Part shown: positions 25,639-34,890 of the stretch, piece after piece
Numbering within the stretch: position 1 is the first letter of the stretch
How the letters are laid out: every line of letters starts with the position of its first letter
Source: Rhodobiaceae bacterium
GTDB taxonomy: Bacteria; Pseudomonadota; Alphaproteobacteria; RS24
Length of the DNA stretch: 60,787 bases
Assembly: GCA_018673175.1 (NCBI GenBank)
Contig: JABHDF010000041.1
Span: forward strand, 1-60,787
Direction of reading: 5' to 3'
Made by a program: the position numbers and the translations under genes
The notes under the pieces: generated by a model
The model's database searches: none
Seen by the model: only the letters and a program-made list of their open reading frames with translations
Told to the model about the DNA's origin: nothing

Positions 25639-26112
25639 CTAGATTTTACTTATGTCGCCGCTTGCGACGTCTTTACCTACGCGGTCGAGCAGCGCATTGG
25701 CCATGCCGCCCTCGGCGCTATCGAAAAACGAATGCGCGATATCGGCATATTGTGACACCGCAACTTTGGCGGGCACATGCTCGGCATTAATAAGTTCTTG
25801 CACGCCGCAGCGTAAAATAGCCCGCAAGGTGCTGTCCAAACGGCCCAAGCGCCAGTTTTCGGCAAGACGCTTGTCGATGGTGCGGTCGATTAAAGTTTGG
25901 TGATCCATCACACCGCGCAACAAAAACTCGAAATGTACGGGATCCGCAGCAGGCAGTTCCACGTCGTCCAGCTTCGCCTCTAAGCGATGTTCGCTGAACT
26001 CGCGGATGATAACTTCCAACGGCGTGCGGGCGATATCCATTTGATACAAAGCCTGCACGGCGAGAAGTCGGGCGCTCGATCGCGCGTCATATGTGTCACC
26101 AGTCATAGACAC
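25639..26112 (-). CDS. nusB: transcription antitermination factor NusB
   Basis: The 157-residue all-helical RNA-binding protein joins NusE (S10), NusA and NusG in antitermination of ribosomal RNA transcription, binding BoxA. SSARLLAVQALYQMDI is the typical N-terminal helix with the arginine-rich surface; LDSTLRAILRCGVQELI and the NALLDRVGKD C-terminus are also characteristic. It starts nine bases after ribH, in the ribH-nusB-thiL order. Confidence 0.94.
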   Translation of the reverse strand: MSMTGDTYDARSSARLLAVQALYQMDIARTPLEVIIREFSEHRLEAKLDDVELPAADPVHFEFLLRGVMDHQTLIDRTIDKRLAENWRLGRLDSTLRAILRCGVQELINAEHVPAKVAVSQYADIAHSFFDSAEGGMANALLDRVGKDVASGDISKI

Positions 26113-26121
26113 GGTGTAGCC

Positions 26122-26547
26122 TCAAAGCCACTGGAGACGCAAGTCCCGTAAAGCCAACATCGCTTTTGCCGCACCGCCGCCTTTATCTTTGTCCGAAATT
26201 TTGCACCGCGCCCAAGCCTGATCGGCGTCTTCTACGGTCTGAATGCCATTGCCAATCGGCAAATCATTTTTAAGGCCCAGCTCCATCAGCCCGCGCGCGC
26301 TTTCGCCACAAACGATATCGTAATGGCTGGTCTCGCCGCGAATGACGACGCCCAAAGCCACATAGCCATCATAAGCACCAGAGGCCGCCGCATATTTAAT
26401 CGCGACCGGCACTTCCAAAACACCCGGCACAGCTACGCGCTCATAGGCCAGACCCGCGGCGTCTAATACCGCAATGGCCCCTTCTGCCAGCGCATCGGCC
26501 ATATCTTCGTAAAAGCGGGCTTCGACAATCAGAATTTTCTTCGACAT
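26122..26547 (-). CDS. ribH: 6,7-dimethyl-8-ribityllumazine synthase
   Basis: The 141-residue enzyme condenses the ribityl-diaminouracil with dihydroxybutanone phosphate to give lumazine, the penultimate step of riboflavin synthesis. The active-site pieces are ARFYEDMAD near the N-terminus, GVLEVPVAIK and GVVIRGETSHYDIVC, with the His as acid-base. NGIQTVEDADQAWAR closes the fold. The shorter length suggests the pentameric or decameric type rather than icosahedral, an inference. It follows ribB by 14 bases. Confidence 0.95.
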   Translation of the reverse strand: MSKKILIVEARFYEDMADALAEGAIAVLDAAGLAYERVAVPGVLEVPVAIKYAAASGAYDGYVALGVVIRGETSHYDIVCGESARGLMELGLKNDLPIGNGIQTVEDADQAWARCKISDKDKGGGAAKAMLALRDLRLQWL

Positions 26548-26561
26548 AAGTTTTCCTCTGC

Positions 26562-27668
26562 TTAGGCGGTAATTGCGCGTTGGCCGACGATTTTCAAATC
26601 ATAGCCTTCCAAAGCCACAACGGTGCGCGGCGTATCGGAGAGCAGCTCAATTTCATGCAGACCCAAATCGGCCACAATTTGTGCGCCCACGCCATAGTCT
26701 AGAAGTCGGGTTGGCATGGGGTCGCCGCTGGATTGTGGGTTCATACTATCGGTAAACGGAGTTGGCGACGTATTGCGAATGATCACAACAACCCCGCGCC
26801 CTTCGGCATCAATGGCATTGAGCGCAGATTCGAAAACCCCGGCGCGCGGCATGCCACTGCCCGCAATATCGGCCACCAAGTTCTCCGCATGGAAGCGGGT
26901 CAGCACCGGAGCTGGCCCCGTGATATCGCCTTTAACCAAAGCAATATGCTCTTCATTGGTCACCGTGTTGAGATATACATGCGCGGCCATTTCGCTGCCA
27001 TTGGCGAGTTTGAATACATCTTCGTGGATGCGTTTCATCAACGTATCTTTTTTGCGACGATAGGCGATGAGGTCGGCAATCGTGCCGAGTTTCAACCCAT
27101 GGATTTGGGCAAATTGCACCAAATCTGGCAAGCGCGCCATGGTGCCGTCATCGTTCATAATTTCGCAAATCACGCCAGCCGGATAAAGACCCGCCAAACG
27201 CGATAAATCAACCGAAGCTTCGGTATGGCCAGCCCGCATCAGCACGCCGCCATCGCGCGCAACCAAGGGGAACACATGGCCTGGCGAGACAATATCGGGC
27301 ATGCCTTTGGTGGGGTCAATGGCCACGGAAATGGTTTGCGAGCGGTCATGCGCCGAAATACCTGTGGTGATACCCTCGCGCGCTTCAATGGAGACGGTAA
27401 ACGCTGTTTGATGCTGCGAGCGATTGTTTTGCGACATGAACTCAAGGCCGAGCTGGTCGGAGCGTTCGCTGGTCATGGTCAGGCAAATCAACCCGCGGCC
27501 GAATTTGGCCATGAAGTTGACCGCATCTGGCGTGGCCATTTGCGCCGGGATAATTAGGTCGCCCTCGTTCTCGCGGTCTTCGGCATCCACCAGAACAATC
27601 ATTTTGCCGTTGCGGGCATCTTCGATAATTTCTTCTGGGGTTGAGATATATTGGCTAAATTCGCTCAT
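26562..27668 (-). CDS. ribB: 3,4-dihydroxy-2-butanone-4-phosphate synthase with a degenerate GTP cyclohydrolase II-like domain
   Basis: Residues 1 to about 200 form a complete DHBP synthase, which makes the four-carbon unit of riboflavin: DAEDRENEGDL (28-38) and RAGHTEASVDL hold the metal and acid-base residues. The C-terminal half (about 205-368) resembles GTP cyclohydrolase II, but the zinc cysteines are gone: where active enzymes have C-x-x-GD...GSxxCDC, this reads RFHAENLVADIAGSGMPRAGVF. The second domain is therefore probably not a cyclohydrolase, and a separate ribA is expected elsewhere. Such RibBA-like proteins with an inactive half are known in alphaproteobacteria. It overlaps ribE by four bases. 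Confidence 0.92.
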   Translation of the reverse strand: MSEFSQYISTPEEIIEDARNGKMIVLVDAEDRENEGDLIIPAQMATPDAVNFMAKFGRGLICLTMTSERSDQLGLEFMSQNNRSQHQTAFTVSIEAREGITTGISAHDRSQTISVAIDPTKGMPDIVSPGHVFPLVARDGGVLMRAGHTEASVDLSRLAGLYPAGVICEIMNDDGTMARLPDLVQFAQIHGLKLGTIADLIAYRRKKDTLMKRIHEDVFKLANGSEMAAHVYLNTVTNEEHIALVKGDITGPAPVLTRFHAENLVADIAGSGMPRAGVFESALNAIDAEGRGVVVIIRNTSPTPFTDSMNPQSSGDPMPTRLLDYGVGAQIVADLGLHEIELLSDTPRTVVALEGYDLKIVGQRAITA

Positions 27669-28285
27669 GACGAAGCTCCTAATTCCTGTTCTGCTTGCTT
27701 CAGGCGAGCAACATAGCGCGCCAGAACATCAATCTCTAGATTGATAATATCCCCCACCTTAGATAGTCCCCATGTGGTGACTGTTTGGGTGTGCGGGATA
27801 AGATTAATACCGAAGGTTAGCCCTTCGACTTCATTTACTGTCAGCGATGTGCCATCTAATGTCACCGACCCTTTGGGGGCGATGAAGGGCATAATCTCCG
27901 GCGTGGTTTTGAAAGTATAGCGTTGGCTGTCGCCCTCTGGGGTGATCGACTGGATGGTGGCCAATCCATCGACGTGGCCCGACACAATGTGCCCACCCAG
28001 CTCGTCGCCCATTTTTAGGGCGCGTTCCAAATTAAGTTTCGTGCCCTCGCGCCAAGTACCGGCTGAGGTGACATCCAGGGTTTCTTTCGAGGCTTCGACA
28101 TCGAACCAATGGCCGCCCGCATCGCTGCCCGTTTCAATGACGGTCAGGCAAACGCCGGAATGGGCAATCGAGGCCCCCAGCGCAATATCATCTGGCGCAT
28201 AGGCGGTCTGCACCCGAAAGCGCGTGTCTCCGGCCTGCGTGATTTTTGCGATAGTGCCAATATCCGTAACAATTCCAGTAAACAT
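27665..28285 (-). CDS. ribE: riboflavin synthase, alpha subunit
   Basis: The protein has 206 residues from the ATG at 28285; the frame to 28306 overlaps ribD further. Two lumazine-binding repeats are present, the first beginning MFTGIVTDIGTI and the second near GDELGGHIVSGHVDGLATI. The enzyme transfers four carbons between two lumazine molecules to yield riboflavin. The start is joined to the ribD stop as TAATG and the stop overlaps the ribB start as ATGA, so the rib genes are tightly coupled. Confidence 0.95.
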   Translation of the reverse strand: MFTGIVTDIGTIAKITQAGDTRFRVQTAYAPDDIALGASIAHSGVCLTVIETGSDAGGHWFDVEASKETLDVTSAGTWREGTKLNLERALKMGDELGGHIVSGHVDGLATIQSITPEGDSQRYTFKTTPEIMPFIAPKGSVTLDGTSLTVNEVEGLTFGINLIPHTQTVTTWGLSKVGDIINLEIDVLARYVARLKQAEQELGASS

Positions 28286-29370
28286 TAGGCGGCTCCTTTT
28301 TGCCAAGTCGGATGGCGGGTGTAATTCATGTAAATGTCAGGGCCAAGCTGTTGCGTGTCCCCCTCGGTAAATCCCGTGATGTCCACCCCTTCGGGAGACA
28401 TAAGGCGTGATATATCGCTTTTTCCTCCCAAGTCGACCTTTTTGGGTGCGATAAATATCGCCAGCTCATCGACGCAGTCAGCTGCGGCAAAAGCCATGGC
28501 CAGCTCTGGCCCGCATTCCAACAACACACGGGTGATGCCGCGCGAGGCTAAATCGGCCAAAACCGCTTCGGGCGTTAGGCTTTCGATGAGCCTGGTCTCG
28601 CCCGCGAAATCGCTCTCGCTCTCGGTGTAAAGCACAACCGTTTGGCTTTTGGCGCGCTGCGCCAGTTTGCACGTCGGAGACACTTTGCCGCCATGGCTCA
28701 TAATCACCGGCAAGGGCGAGGCGTCTGCCAGACCTGGCAAACGACAATCCAGCGATGGGTCATCGGCTGCCAAAGTGCCCGCGCCGGTTACAATCGCATC
28801 ATGTTGGGCGCGCAACATATGCCCCTTTTTACGCGCCAACTCGCCGGTAATCCATGGCGATTGGCCTTCGGGCGTGCGCATAAAACCATCGGCGCTCATG
28901 GCAATTTTTAAAGTTACGAGGGGGCGGTGCTGGGTTTGGGCCAGTAAAAATCCGCGCTGGTCTAATTCGGCGGTCTCGGCGCAAAGCCCTGTTTCTACTT
29001 TCAACCCTGCCGCTTCCAACCTAGCTGCGCCGGCGCCATTGACCCGCGCATCGGGGTCGCCAATGGCAAACACCACACGCGCAATGCCCGCTTCAATCAG
29101 AGCTTGGGCGCAAGGCGGGGTTTTTCCGGTATGCGCGCACGGCTCTAGCGTCACATAGGCGGTGCCGCCGCGGGCGCGCGCTCCGGCTTCGGTTAAGGCA
29201 ACCGTCTCGGCATGGGGGCGGCCCGACTTTTGCGTCCAGCCCGTGCCGACCACATGGCCTTGCGGATCCACCACCACACATCCCACAGCCGGATTCGGGG
29301 CTACTTGGCCCCAGCCGAACTTCGCAAGACGTAACGCCTGCTGCATGAAATGAATGTCTTGTGTTGTCAC
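28285..29370 (-). CDS. ribD: bifunctional riboflavin deaminase/reductase RibD
   Basis: The 361-residue protein performs steps two and three of riboflavin synthesis. The N-terminal cytidine-deaminase-like domain has the zinc site HAETVAL (with catalytic Glu) and TLEPCAHTGKTPPC. The C-terminal reductase domain (from about 150, RPLVTLKIAMSADGFM) binds NADPH and resembles dihydrofolate reductase. The start is GTG at 29370, six bases after GAGGGG. It follows nrdR by 23 bases. I saw no FMN riboswitch upstream. Confidence 0.94.
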   Translation of the reverse strand: MTTQDIHFMQQALRLAKFGWGQVAPNPAVGCVVVDPQGHVVGTGWTQKSGRPHAETVALTEAGARARGGTAYVTLEPCAHTGKTPPCAQALIEAGIARVVFAIGDPDARVNGAGAARLEAAGLKVETGLCAETAELDQRGFLLAQTQHRPLVTLKIAMSADGFMRTPEGQSPWITGELARKKGHMLRAQHDAIVTGAGTLAADDPSLDCRLPGLADASPLPVIMSHGGKVSPTCKLAQRAKSQTVVLYTESESDFAGETRLIESLTPEAVLADLASRGITRVLLECGPELAMAFAAADCVDELAIFIAPKKVDLGGKSDISRLMSPEGVDITGFTEGDTQQLGPDIYMNYTRHPTWQKGAA

Positions 29371-29393
29371 CGCTTGCCCCTCAATCGAGGAAG

Positions 29394-29861
29394 CTAGAGG
29401 TCGCCATCCGGCAGGCCCGACATTTCCCCGAGGAATTCCTCAAAATCTTTGGCTTCGCGGAAGTTTCGGTACACCGAAGCAAACCGCACGTAAGCCACTT
29501 GATCGAGCGCGAACAGGCCTTCCATGACTAATTCGCCAACCATTTTGGCGGGAATTTCTGTCTCGCCTAGGTTTTCCAGACGACGCACAATCCCGGAAAC
29601 CATACGCTCTATTCGTTCGGCCTCAACGGGGCGTTTTCGCAGAGCGATTTGCACAGACCGCATAAGCTTATCGCGCTCGAACGGCACTTTGCGGCCCGTG
29701 TTTTTAACGATGGTTAGCTCGCGTAATTGGATGCGCTCAAACGTCGTAAAGCGTCCCCCGCAATCGGCACAGACACGACGCCGCCGAATAACAGAATTAT
29801 CTTCCGTCGGACGGCTGTCTTTCACTTGTGTGTCTGAGTTCATGCAATAGGGACAGCGCAT
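29394..29861 (-). CDS. nrdR: transcriptional repressor NrdR
   Basis: The 155-residue nucleotide-sensing repressor controls ribonucleotide reductase genes. The N-terminal zinc ribbon [17 protein letters not shown]...CADCGGRF has four cysteines in two CxxC pairs; an ATP-cone (about 49-139, [18 protein letters not shown]) senses ATP/dATP. The position glyA-nrdR-ribD is standard in alphaproteobacteria. It starts 12 bases after glyA. Confidence 0.96.
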   Translation of the reverse strand: MRCPYCMNSDTQVKDSRPTEDNSVIRRRRVCADCGGRFTTFERIQLRELTIVKNTGRKVPFERDKLMRSVQIALRKRPVEAERIERMVSGIVRRLENLGETEIPAKMVGELVMEGLFALDQVAYVRFASVYRNFREAKDFEEFLGEMSGLPDGDL

Positions 29862-29873
29862 CGCAAAATACCT

Positions 29874-31172
29874 CTAGTAGATTGGGAAGCGCGCGCAAAG
29901 GGCTTCGACTTCGGCCCGCACCGCTTGCTCTTCTTCAGGGGCAGGCTCGCCGCCATTGGCCGCGACCGCTTCCAATACCCGTGCGATGAGATCGCCCACC
30001 AGTTTAAATTCAGCCACCCCAAAGCCGCGCGTTGTGCCAGCCGGGGTGCCAAGGCGCACGCCAGAGGTAATCGCAGGCGGCTGCGGGTCAAACGGAATGC
30101 CGTTTTTATTGCAGGTAATGAAAGCCCGCTCCATGGCTTCTTCTGCCACGTTTCCGGTTAGGCCTTTGGGACGCAAATCAACCAACACGAGATGATTGTC
30201 GGTGCCACCCGAAACAATATCAAAGCCATGGCTCATCAAACTATCGGCCAGCGCTTTCGCATTGGCGACGACTTGTTGAATGTAAAGTTTATAGTCTGGC
30301 TCCAACGCTTCGCCGAAAGCCACCGCTTTGGCGGCGATGACATGCATCAACGGTCCGCCTTGAATGCCCGGGAAAATCGCTGAGTTAAACTTTTTGCCCA
30401 GCGCTTCATCATTCGACAAAATCAGTCCGCCACGGGGCCCGCGCAAGGTTTTATGCGTGGTTGTGGTGACTGCATGCGCGTAAGCCAACGGGCTTGGGTG
30501 CGCGCCGCCGGCCACAAGACCGGAAATATGTGCCATATCGACCAGCAAATAAGCGCCAACGCTATCGGCAATCTCGCGGAAGCGTTTGAAATCAATCACG
30601 CGTGGATAGGCCGAGCCGCCAGCAATAATCAGCTGCGGTTTATGCTCTTCGGCCAAAGCCGCCACTTCGTCGTAATCAATAAGGTGGTCATCTTCGCGCA
30701 CGCCATATTGCACGGCGTTGAACCATTTGCCCGATTGGTTGGGCCTGGCACCATGGGTCAGGTGACCGCCAGCCGCCAGGCTCATGCCCAAAATCGTGTC
30801 GCCCGGTTTGATCAAGGCTAGCATGACCGCTTGGTTGGCTTGCGAACCCGAGTTGGGTTGCACATTGGCATAGGCGCAATCATAAAGTTTTTTAACGCGC
30901 TCAATGGCCAGCTCTTCGGCAATATCGACATGCTCGCAGCCGCCATAATACCGGCGCCCAGGATAGCCCTCGGCATATTTATTGGTCAGCACAGAACCTT
31001 GGGTTTCCAACACGGCCTTAGAGGCAATGTTTTCGGAGGCAATCAATTCGATTTGCGCGCGCTGGCGATCCGTTTCCAAGCCAATGACTTTGGCAATGGC
31101 AGGGTCGCGCGTCGCGACATCTTCTGAGAAAAAGGGATTGTCTGTGGCTTCGATTTTGCTGGATTCCGACAT
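29874..31172 (-). CDS. glyA: serine hydroxymethyltransferase
   Basis: The 432-residue PLP enzyme interconverts serine and glycine with tetrahydrofolate, the main source of one-carbon units. The PLP lysine is in [32 protein letters not shown] and [11 protein letters not shown] are substrate and cofactor loops. It is the first gene of a run to thiL that also makes riboflavin and thiamine diphosphate. The 130-base upstream region holds the promoter; I see no glycine riboswitch. Confidence 0.97.
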   Translation of the reverse strand: MSESSKIEATDNPFFSEDVATRDPAIAKVIGLETDRQRAQIELIASENIASKAVLETQGSVLTNKYAEGYPGRRYYGGCEHVDIAEELAIERVKKLYDCAYANVQPNSGSQANQAVMLALIKPGDTILGMSLAAGGHLTHGARPNQSGKWFNAVQYGVREDDHLIDYDEVAALAEEHKPQLIIAGGSAYPRVIDFKRFREIADSVGAYLLVDMAHISGLVAGGAHPSPLAYAHAVTTTTHKTLRGPRGGLILSNDEALGKKFNSAIFPGIQGGPLMHVIAAKAVAFGEALEPDYKLYIQQVVANAKALADSLMSHGFDIVSGGTDNHLVLVDLRPKGLTGNVAEEAMERAFITCNKNGIPFDPQPPAITSGVRLGTPAGTTRGFGVAEFKLVGDLIARVLEAVAANGGEPAPEEEQAVRAEVEALCARFPIY

Positions 31173-31305
31173 CTGACTTCCTATGGCTGCATGACACTAA
31201 TTAGGAGCTTGATGTAGCACAATCAGCAAGGCGAACCAACACGCGAGAGAGGCCATCTCGCCGCAGCCTTATTTCATTCACAAGTTCGTATCGAAAATCA
31301 GATGC

Positions 31306-32076
31306 TTAGTGCCCAGCGCCCCAAAGATTGCGCGCCACCAAAACTTTTTTTAACAAGGCGCAATCGTCGGTCATCACGCCATCCACGCCCATATCGAGCA
31401 ATTTATGCATGGTTGATTCGCAATTAATCGTCCAAACATGCACCTGCATGCCACATTTATGCGCATAGGCGACCGAGGCTTTGGTGACCATGGGCACCCC
31501 AAATTGACGCATGGGCAATTGCCCCGCGCCTTGGGTAAAAGACACAGGCAGGCGGGCCAGCGAAGCCAAACGAAAGCGCAACGCGCCCTTAGGCCCAAGG
31601 CTATGGCAGACATCGCCGAGGCGGGCCCGCACGGCTTGAATGCGCGCATCGGAAAACGAGCCAATACAAATGCGCGCCTCAGTTTTGGTTTTTTGCACCA
31701 AATCACACAGCGGCTCGACCACGGGCCAGGCTTTGGCATCAATATTAAAGCGCGCGTCTGGAAACGCCTCGAACAAATCTGCCATGCGCGGAATGGCATG
31801 CCCGCCCGCGACGCGCAGCGCGTCAATTTGTTTGGCATGAAGTGTGCTAATGGCCACGGGCTCGCCGACCATGCGCTGCAAATCATCATCGTGGAACGCA
31901 TAGACCACGCCATCGGCGGAGGCATGCACATCGGTTTCTAAATATCGATAGCCTTGATCGACCGCATCTTGAAACGCGGCCACGGTATTTTCCGGCGCCA
32001 CTCTATCGCCGCCTCGGTGGGCGAAGGCCAAAACGCCATCATGGTCTAAATAGGCATATTCCACTTTGGGTCGCAT
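31306..32076 (-). CDS. glycerophosphodiester phosphodiesterase
   Basis: The 256-residue GDPD-family enzyme (from ATG 32076; a GTG at 32091 is an alternative) hydrolyses glycerophosphodiesters to glycerol 3-phosphate and an alcohol. The TIM-barrel signatures are complete: AHRGG...PENTVAAF, YLETDVHASADGVVYAFHDD with the Glu/Asp metal ligands and catalytic His pair. No signal peptide, so it is probably cytoplasmic, UgpQ-like. It is not linked to a glycerophosphate transporter; it sits alone between glyA and the divergent DUF1295 gene. Confidence 0.92.
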   Translation of the reverse strand: MRPKVEYAYLDHDGVLAFAHRGGDRVAPENTVAAFQDAVDQGYRYLETDVHASADGVVYAFHDDDLQRMVGEPVAISTLHAKQIDALRVAGGHAIPRMADLFEAFPDARFNIDAKAWPVVEPLCDLVQKTKTEARICIGSFSDARIQAVRARLGDVCHSLGPKGALRFRLASLARLPVSFTQGAGQLPMRQFGVPMVTKASVAYAHKCGMQVHVWTINCESTMHKLLDMGVDGVMTDDCALLKKVLVARNLWGAGH

Positions 32077-32165
32077 ACTCTTATCTCTCACAAATTTACG
32101 AACTTATTATCTTATTGGCTTTTAAGTTACTGACAGCCACATAAAATCAAACTAACTTTTAAACC

Positions 32166-32957
32166 ATGATGATAGAAATGATAACTGCAAGTCCCTTTTT
32201 GATGGGCGCCGCGACGATAGCTGTCATGCTTACGTGCGTTTGGATCGCCAGTCTCGTGCTTCGCGATGCTGGGATAATTGATATGTTTTGGGGGCTTGGC
32301 TATTCGCTTGTCGCCTTAACCACACTGCTGACCAGTGAAAACTTGAGCCCGCTAGGCATTGCCACGGGTCTTTTGGTTATGCTCTGGGGGGTGCGATTGT
32401 TCACCCATTTGCTCATTCGGTGGCGCAAAGAAGCAGAAGAAGATTACCGCTATCAAGCGATGCGCAAAAAACACGGCGACCAATTTTGGTGGCGCAGTGT
32501 GTACACCGTGTTTTTCTTTCAAGGCCTGCTGATGTGGCTGGTCTCTGTGCCCTTCATGGCGGCCTTTTATTTTGGCGGTCCAGCCGCCCTACCGGTTTTG
32601 ACCCTGGTGTTTTTGGCCATCGCCTTGGGCGGACTTTACATGGAAACCATGGCCGATGTTCAGCTCACCAAGTTTCGGGCAACCGCCAAAAAAGGGGCGT
32701 TGCTGGATAGCGGTTGGTGGAAATATACGCGCCATCCAAATTATTTTGGCGACGCTTTGTTTTGGTGGGGCATTTATGCGGCGGTCGTTGCCGCCACGCC
32801 AGAAGCCATCTGGACGATTTTTGCACCAATCATTATGAACTATCTTTTGGTCAAAGTTTCCGGCGCCGACTTGCTCGAATATAGCTTGAAAAAGAAACCG
32901 GGCTATACCGAATATATGCAGCGCACCAATCGGTTCGTGCCAAAACTCTTCGGCTAA
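32166..32957 (+). CDS. DUF1295 membrane protein (steroid 5-alpha-reductase-like fold)
   Basis: The 263-residue protein has six or seven spans and the DUF1295 signature near the C-terminus: SGWWKYTRHPNYFGDALFWWGIY, related to the cofactor-binding end of steroid 5-alpha-reductases and ICMT methyltransferases. DMFWGLGYSL near residue 40 is also typical. Bacterial members have no firmly assigned reaction; lipid or isoprenoid reduction is a guess. Its 3' end overlaps the end of mmsB on the other strand by four bases. Confidence 0.88.
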   Translation: MMIEMITASPFLMGAATIAVMLTCVWIASLVLRDAGIIDMFWGLGYSLVALTTLLTSENLSPLGIATGLLVMLWGVRLFTHLLIRWRKEAEEDYRYQAMRKKHGDQFWWRSVYTVFFFQGLLMWLVSVPFMAAFYFGGPAALPVLTLVFLAIALGGLYMETMADVQLTKFRATAKKGALLDSGWWKYTRHPNYFGDALFWWGIYAAVVAATPEAIWTIFAPIIMNYLLVKVSGADLLEYSLKKKPGYTEYMQRTNRFVPKLFG

Positions 32958-33841
32958 AAGTCACCCCGCAACATTTTAATAATGCCAGAGAAGTCGAGGT
33001 CTCCCTCGCCTTTCTCTGCCATTTGCGTGTACAGCTGCATGGCGCGTTGGCCCATCGGGGTTTCGCAATCGGCACTGCTCGAGGCCTCTTGCGCCAACCC
33101 TAAATCTTTCAACATCATGGCCGCGGCAAAGCCCGCCTGATAGTCATTATTGGCAGGGCTCGTGGGCACAGGGCCTGGCACAGGGCAGTAGCTGGTCATC
33201 GACCAGCACTGGCCCGAGGCGGTGGCGGAAATATCAAATAGTGTTTGCGCATCGAGACCCAATTTTTCGCCCAACATAAAAGCTTCAGCGGTGCCCACCA
33301 TGGAAATGCCGAGCAGCATATTGTTGCAAATTTTGGCCACTTGCCCATTGCCGGCCCCGCCGGCGTGAAAAATATTCTTGCCCATAATGTCCAGATAAGG
33401 TTTCGCAGCCGCAAAGCCCTCGTCCGAGCCACCGACCATAAATGTCAACGTGCCACCACTGGCCCCGCCAACGCCGCCCGATACCGGCGCATCGACCATC
33501 GAAAAGCCTGCGGTTTGCGCGGCGGCGGAAACTTTGCGCGCCGTATCGACATCGATGGTCGAGCTATCAATCAGCAAAGTGCCCGCTTTGGCGTGGGCGA
33601 GAACGCCTGTGTCGTCCAAGTAAACGCTCTCAACATGTTTGCCTGCGGGCAGCATAGAGACCACCACATCGGCTTGCGCGACCGCTTGCTCAATCGTCTC
33701 GGCCGCGGCGCCGCCGGCTGCCACCAAGGCGGCTTTTGTCTCTGGTGATAAATCAAAGCCGATGACGTCATGGTCGGTGGCGAGGTTGATGGCCATGGGA
33801 AGCCCCATGTTGCCCAATCCAATAAATCCAATACGGCTCAT
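32954..33841 (-). CDS. mmsB: 3-hydroxyisobutyrate dehydrogenase
   Basis: The 295-residue NAD+-dependent enzyme oxidises 3-hydroxyisobutyrate to methylmalonate semialdehyde in valine breakdown. Signatures: GFIGLGNMGLPMA (5-17) for NAD, DAPVSGGVGGA for substrate, and the catalytic Lys in GNGQVAKICNNM. The C-terminal NNDYQAGFAAAMMLKDLGLA is characteristic of HIBADH rather than of tartronate semialdehyde reductases. It is third in the acyl-CoA dehydrogenase / hydrolase / dehydrogenase run, so the assignment is firm. No mmsA gene is visible. Confidence 0.93.
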   Translation of the reverse strand: MSRIGFIGLGNMGLPMAINLATDHDVIGFDLSPETKAALVAAGGAAAETIEQAVAQADVVVSMLPAGKHVESVYLDDTGVLAHAKAGTLLIDSSTIDVDTARKVSAAAQTAGFSMVDAPVSGGVGGASGGTLTFMVGGSDEGFAAAKPYLDIMGKNIFHAGGAGNGQVAKICNNMLLGISMVGTAEAFMLGEKLGLDAQTLFDISATASGQCWSMTSYCPVPGPVPTSPANNDYQAGFAAAMMLKDLGLAQEASSSADCETPMGQRAMQLYTQMAEKGEGDLDFSGIIKMLRGDF

Positions 33842-33854
33842 AATTTATTCCTTT

Positions 33855-34886
33855 TTAAAACTGCAATTCCGCGTCGCCCAAGGGCGCAAAAATCTCATCT
33901 ATTTGTTGTTTTGTGACCGCCTCATGCGTGGCTGGTGACCAAACAGGAGCGCCATCTTTTTCGATAATCGTGGCGCGCACGCCCTCATAAAAATCGCCCA
34001 AACCCATAATCCGCGTCACGGCGCGCATCTCGATACGTAGGCACTCGTCGAACTCGGCACCTATCCCATCGCGCATTTGGCGCAAAGCCACCGCCGCGCT
34101 GGTCGGCGATTTGGAACGCACAGCCTTGGCTTGTTTCGCCGCCCACTCGCTGGCATCCGCGTCGAGTGCGGCCAGAATTTCCAGCACGCTTTGGCCTTGG
34201 AACAAGCGATCGATATCGCCTTGCTGGTCTGGCAAGGTTACGCCGTCTGGGGCTTGATGATGGGCGTCCAAAATAGCTTTCACATCGCCGCCTTTGGCCA
34301 AATCGGCTTTCAGGTTTTGCAAGTCTTGCGACGCCATAAAATGCGTCGCCACGCCAGCGGCAAAAGCATCGCCGCCTTTCAGCCGCGCGCCCGTTAGCAC
34401 CAACCAAGCGCCGATCTCGCCGGCCAAGCGGGGTAAAAAATACGTGCCGCCGACATCTGGCAAAAGTCCAATGCCGCTCTCGGGCATGGCAAACAAAGTG
34501 CGCGGGGTCGCCACCCGATAGCGGCCATGCACCGACATGCCAACGCCGCCGCCCATGGTGATGCCATCAAGGAGCGCAATATAGGGTTTGGGGAAATGCT
34601 TAATCATATGATTGAGCTGATATTCTTCGCGGTAAAAGCCGGTCGCCTCGGGCGCGCCAGAGCGGCCCCAATCGTGCAAAGCACGAATATCGCCGCCGGC
34701 GCAAAAGCCCTTTTCGCCCGCGCCCTCAATGGTGATGTTTTCAATGCCATCGTCTTGCGCCCAGTGAGCCAAAACCGGCTTGATGAGGCGTACCATATTC
34801 AGCGTTAACGCGTTTAAAGCCTCGGGACGATTGAGCGTGAGGACGCCGCTTTTGCCGCGCGTTTCAAAAGTTACTTCAGAGGTCAT
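33855..34886 (-). CDS. 3-hydroxyisobutyryl-CoA hydrolase (crotonase superfamily)
   Basis: The 343-residue protein is a crotonase-fold enzyme of HIBCH type. GFCAGGDIRALHDWG and PYIALLDGITMGGGVGMS form the oxyanion hole, and FAMPESGIGLLPDVGGTYFL carries the Glu and Asp used by hydrolases. It releases free 3-hydroxyisobutyrate from its CoA ester, the step before mmsB. Length is longer than simple enoyl-CoA hydratases (about 260), as expected for this subgroup. It lies between the acyl-CoA dehydrogenase (four bases) and mmsB (13 bases). Confidence 0.9.
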   Translation of the reverse strand: MTSEVTFETRGKSGVLTLNRPEALNALTLNMVRLIKPVLAHWAQDDGIENITIEGAGEKGFCAGGDIRALHDWGRSGAPEATGFYREEYQLNHMIKHFPKPYIALLDGITMGGGVGMSVHGRYRVATPRTLFAMPESGIGLLPDVGGTYFLPRLAGEIGAWLVLTGARLKGGDAFAAGVATHFMASQDLQNLKADLAKGGDVKAILDAHHQAPDGVTLPDQQGDIDRLFQGQSVLEILAALDADASEWAAKQAKAVRSKSPTSAAVALRQMRDGIGAEFDECLRIEMRAVTRIMGLGDFYEGVRATIIEKDGAPVWSPATHEAVTKQQIDEIFAPLGDAELQF

Positions 34887-34890
34887 AAGT

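Noticed and set aside
31243-31261. Small hairpin GCGAGA...TCTCGC upstream of glyA as a terminator or regulator
   Set aside because: The stem is six pairs with a seven-base loop and no T-run, too weak to call.
29000-31300. Riboswitches (FMN, glycine, SAM or TPP) upstream of ribD, glyA or thiL
   Set aside because: The rib and thi genes are tightly packed without leader space, and the 130 bases upstream of glyA lack recognisable conserved elements.
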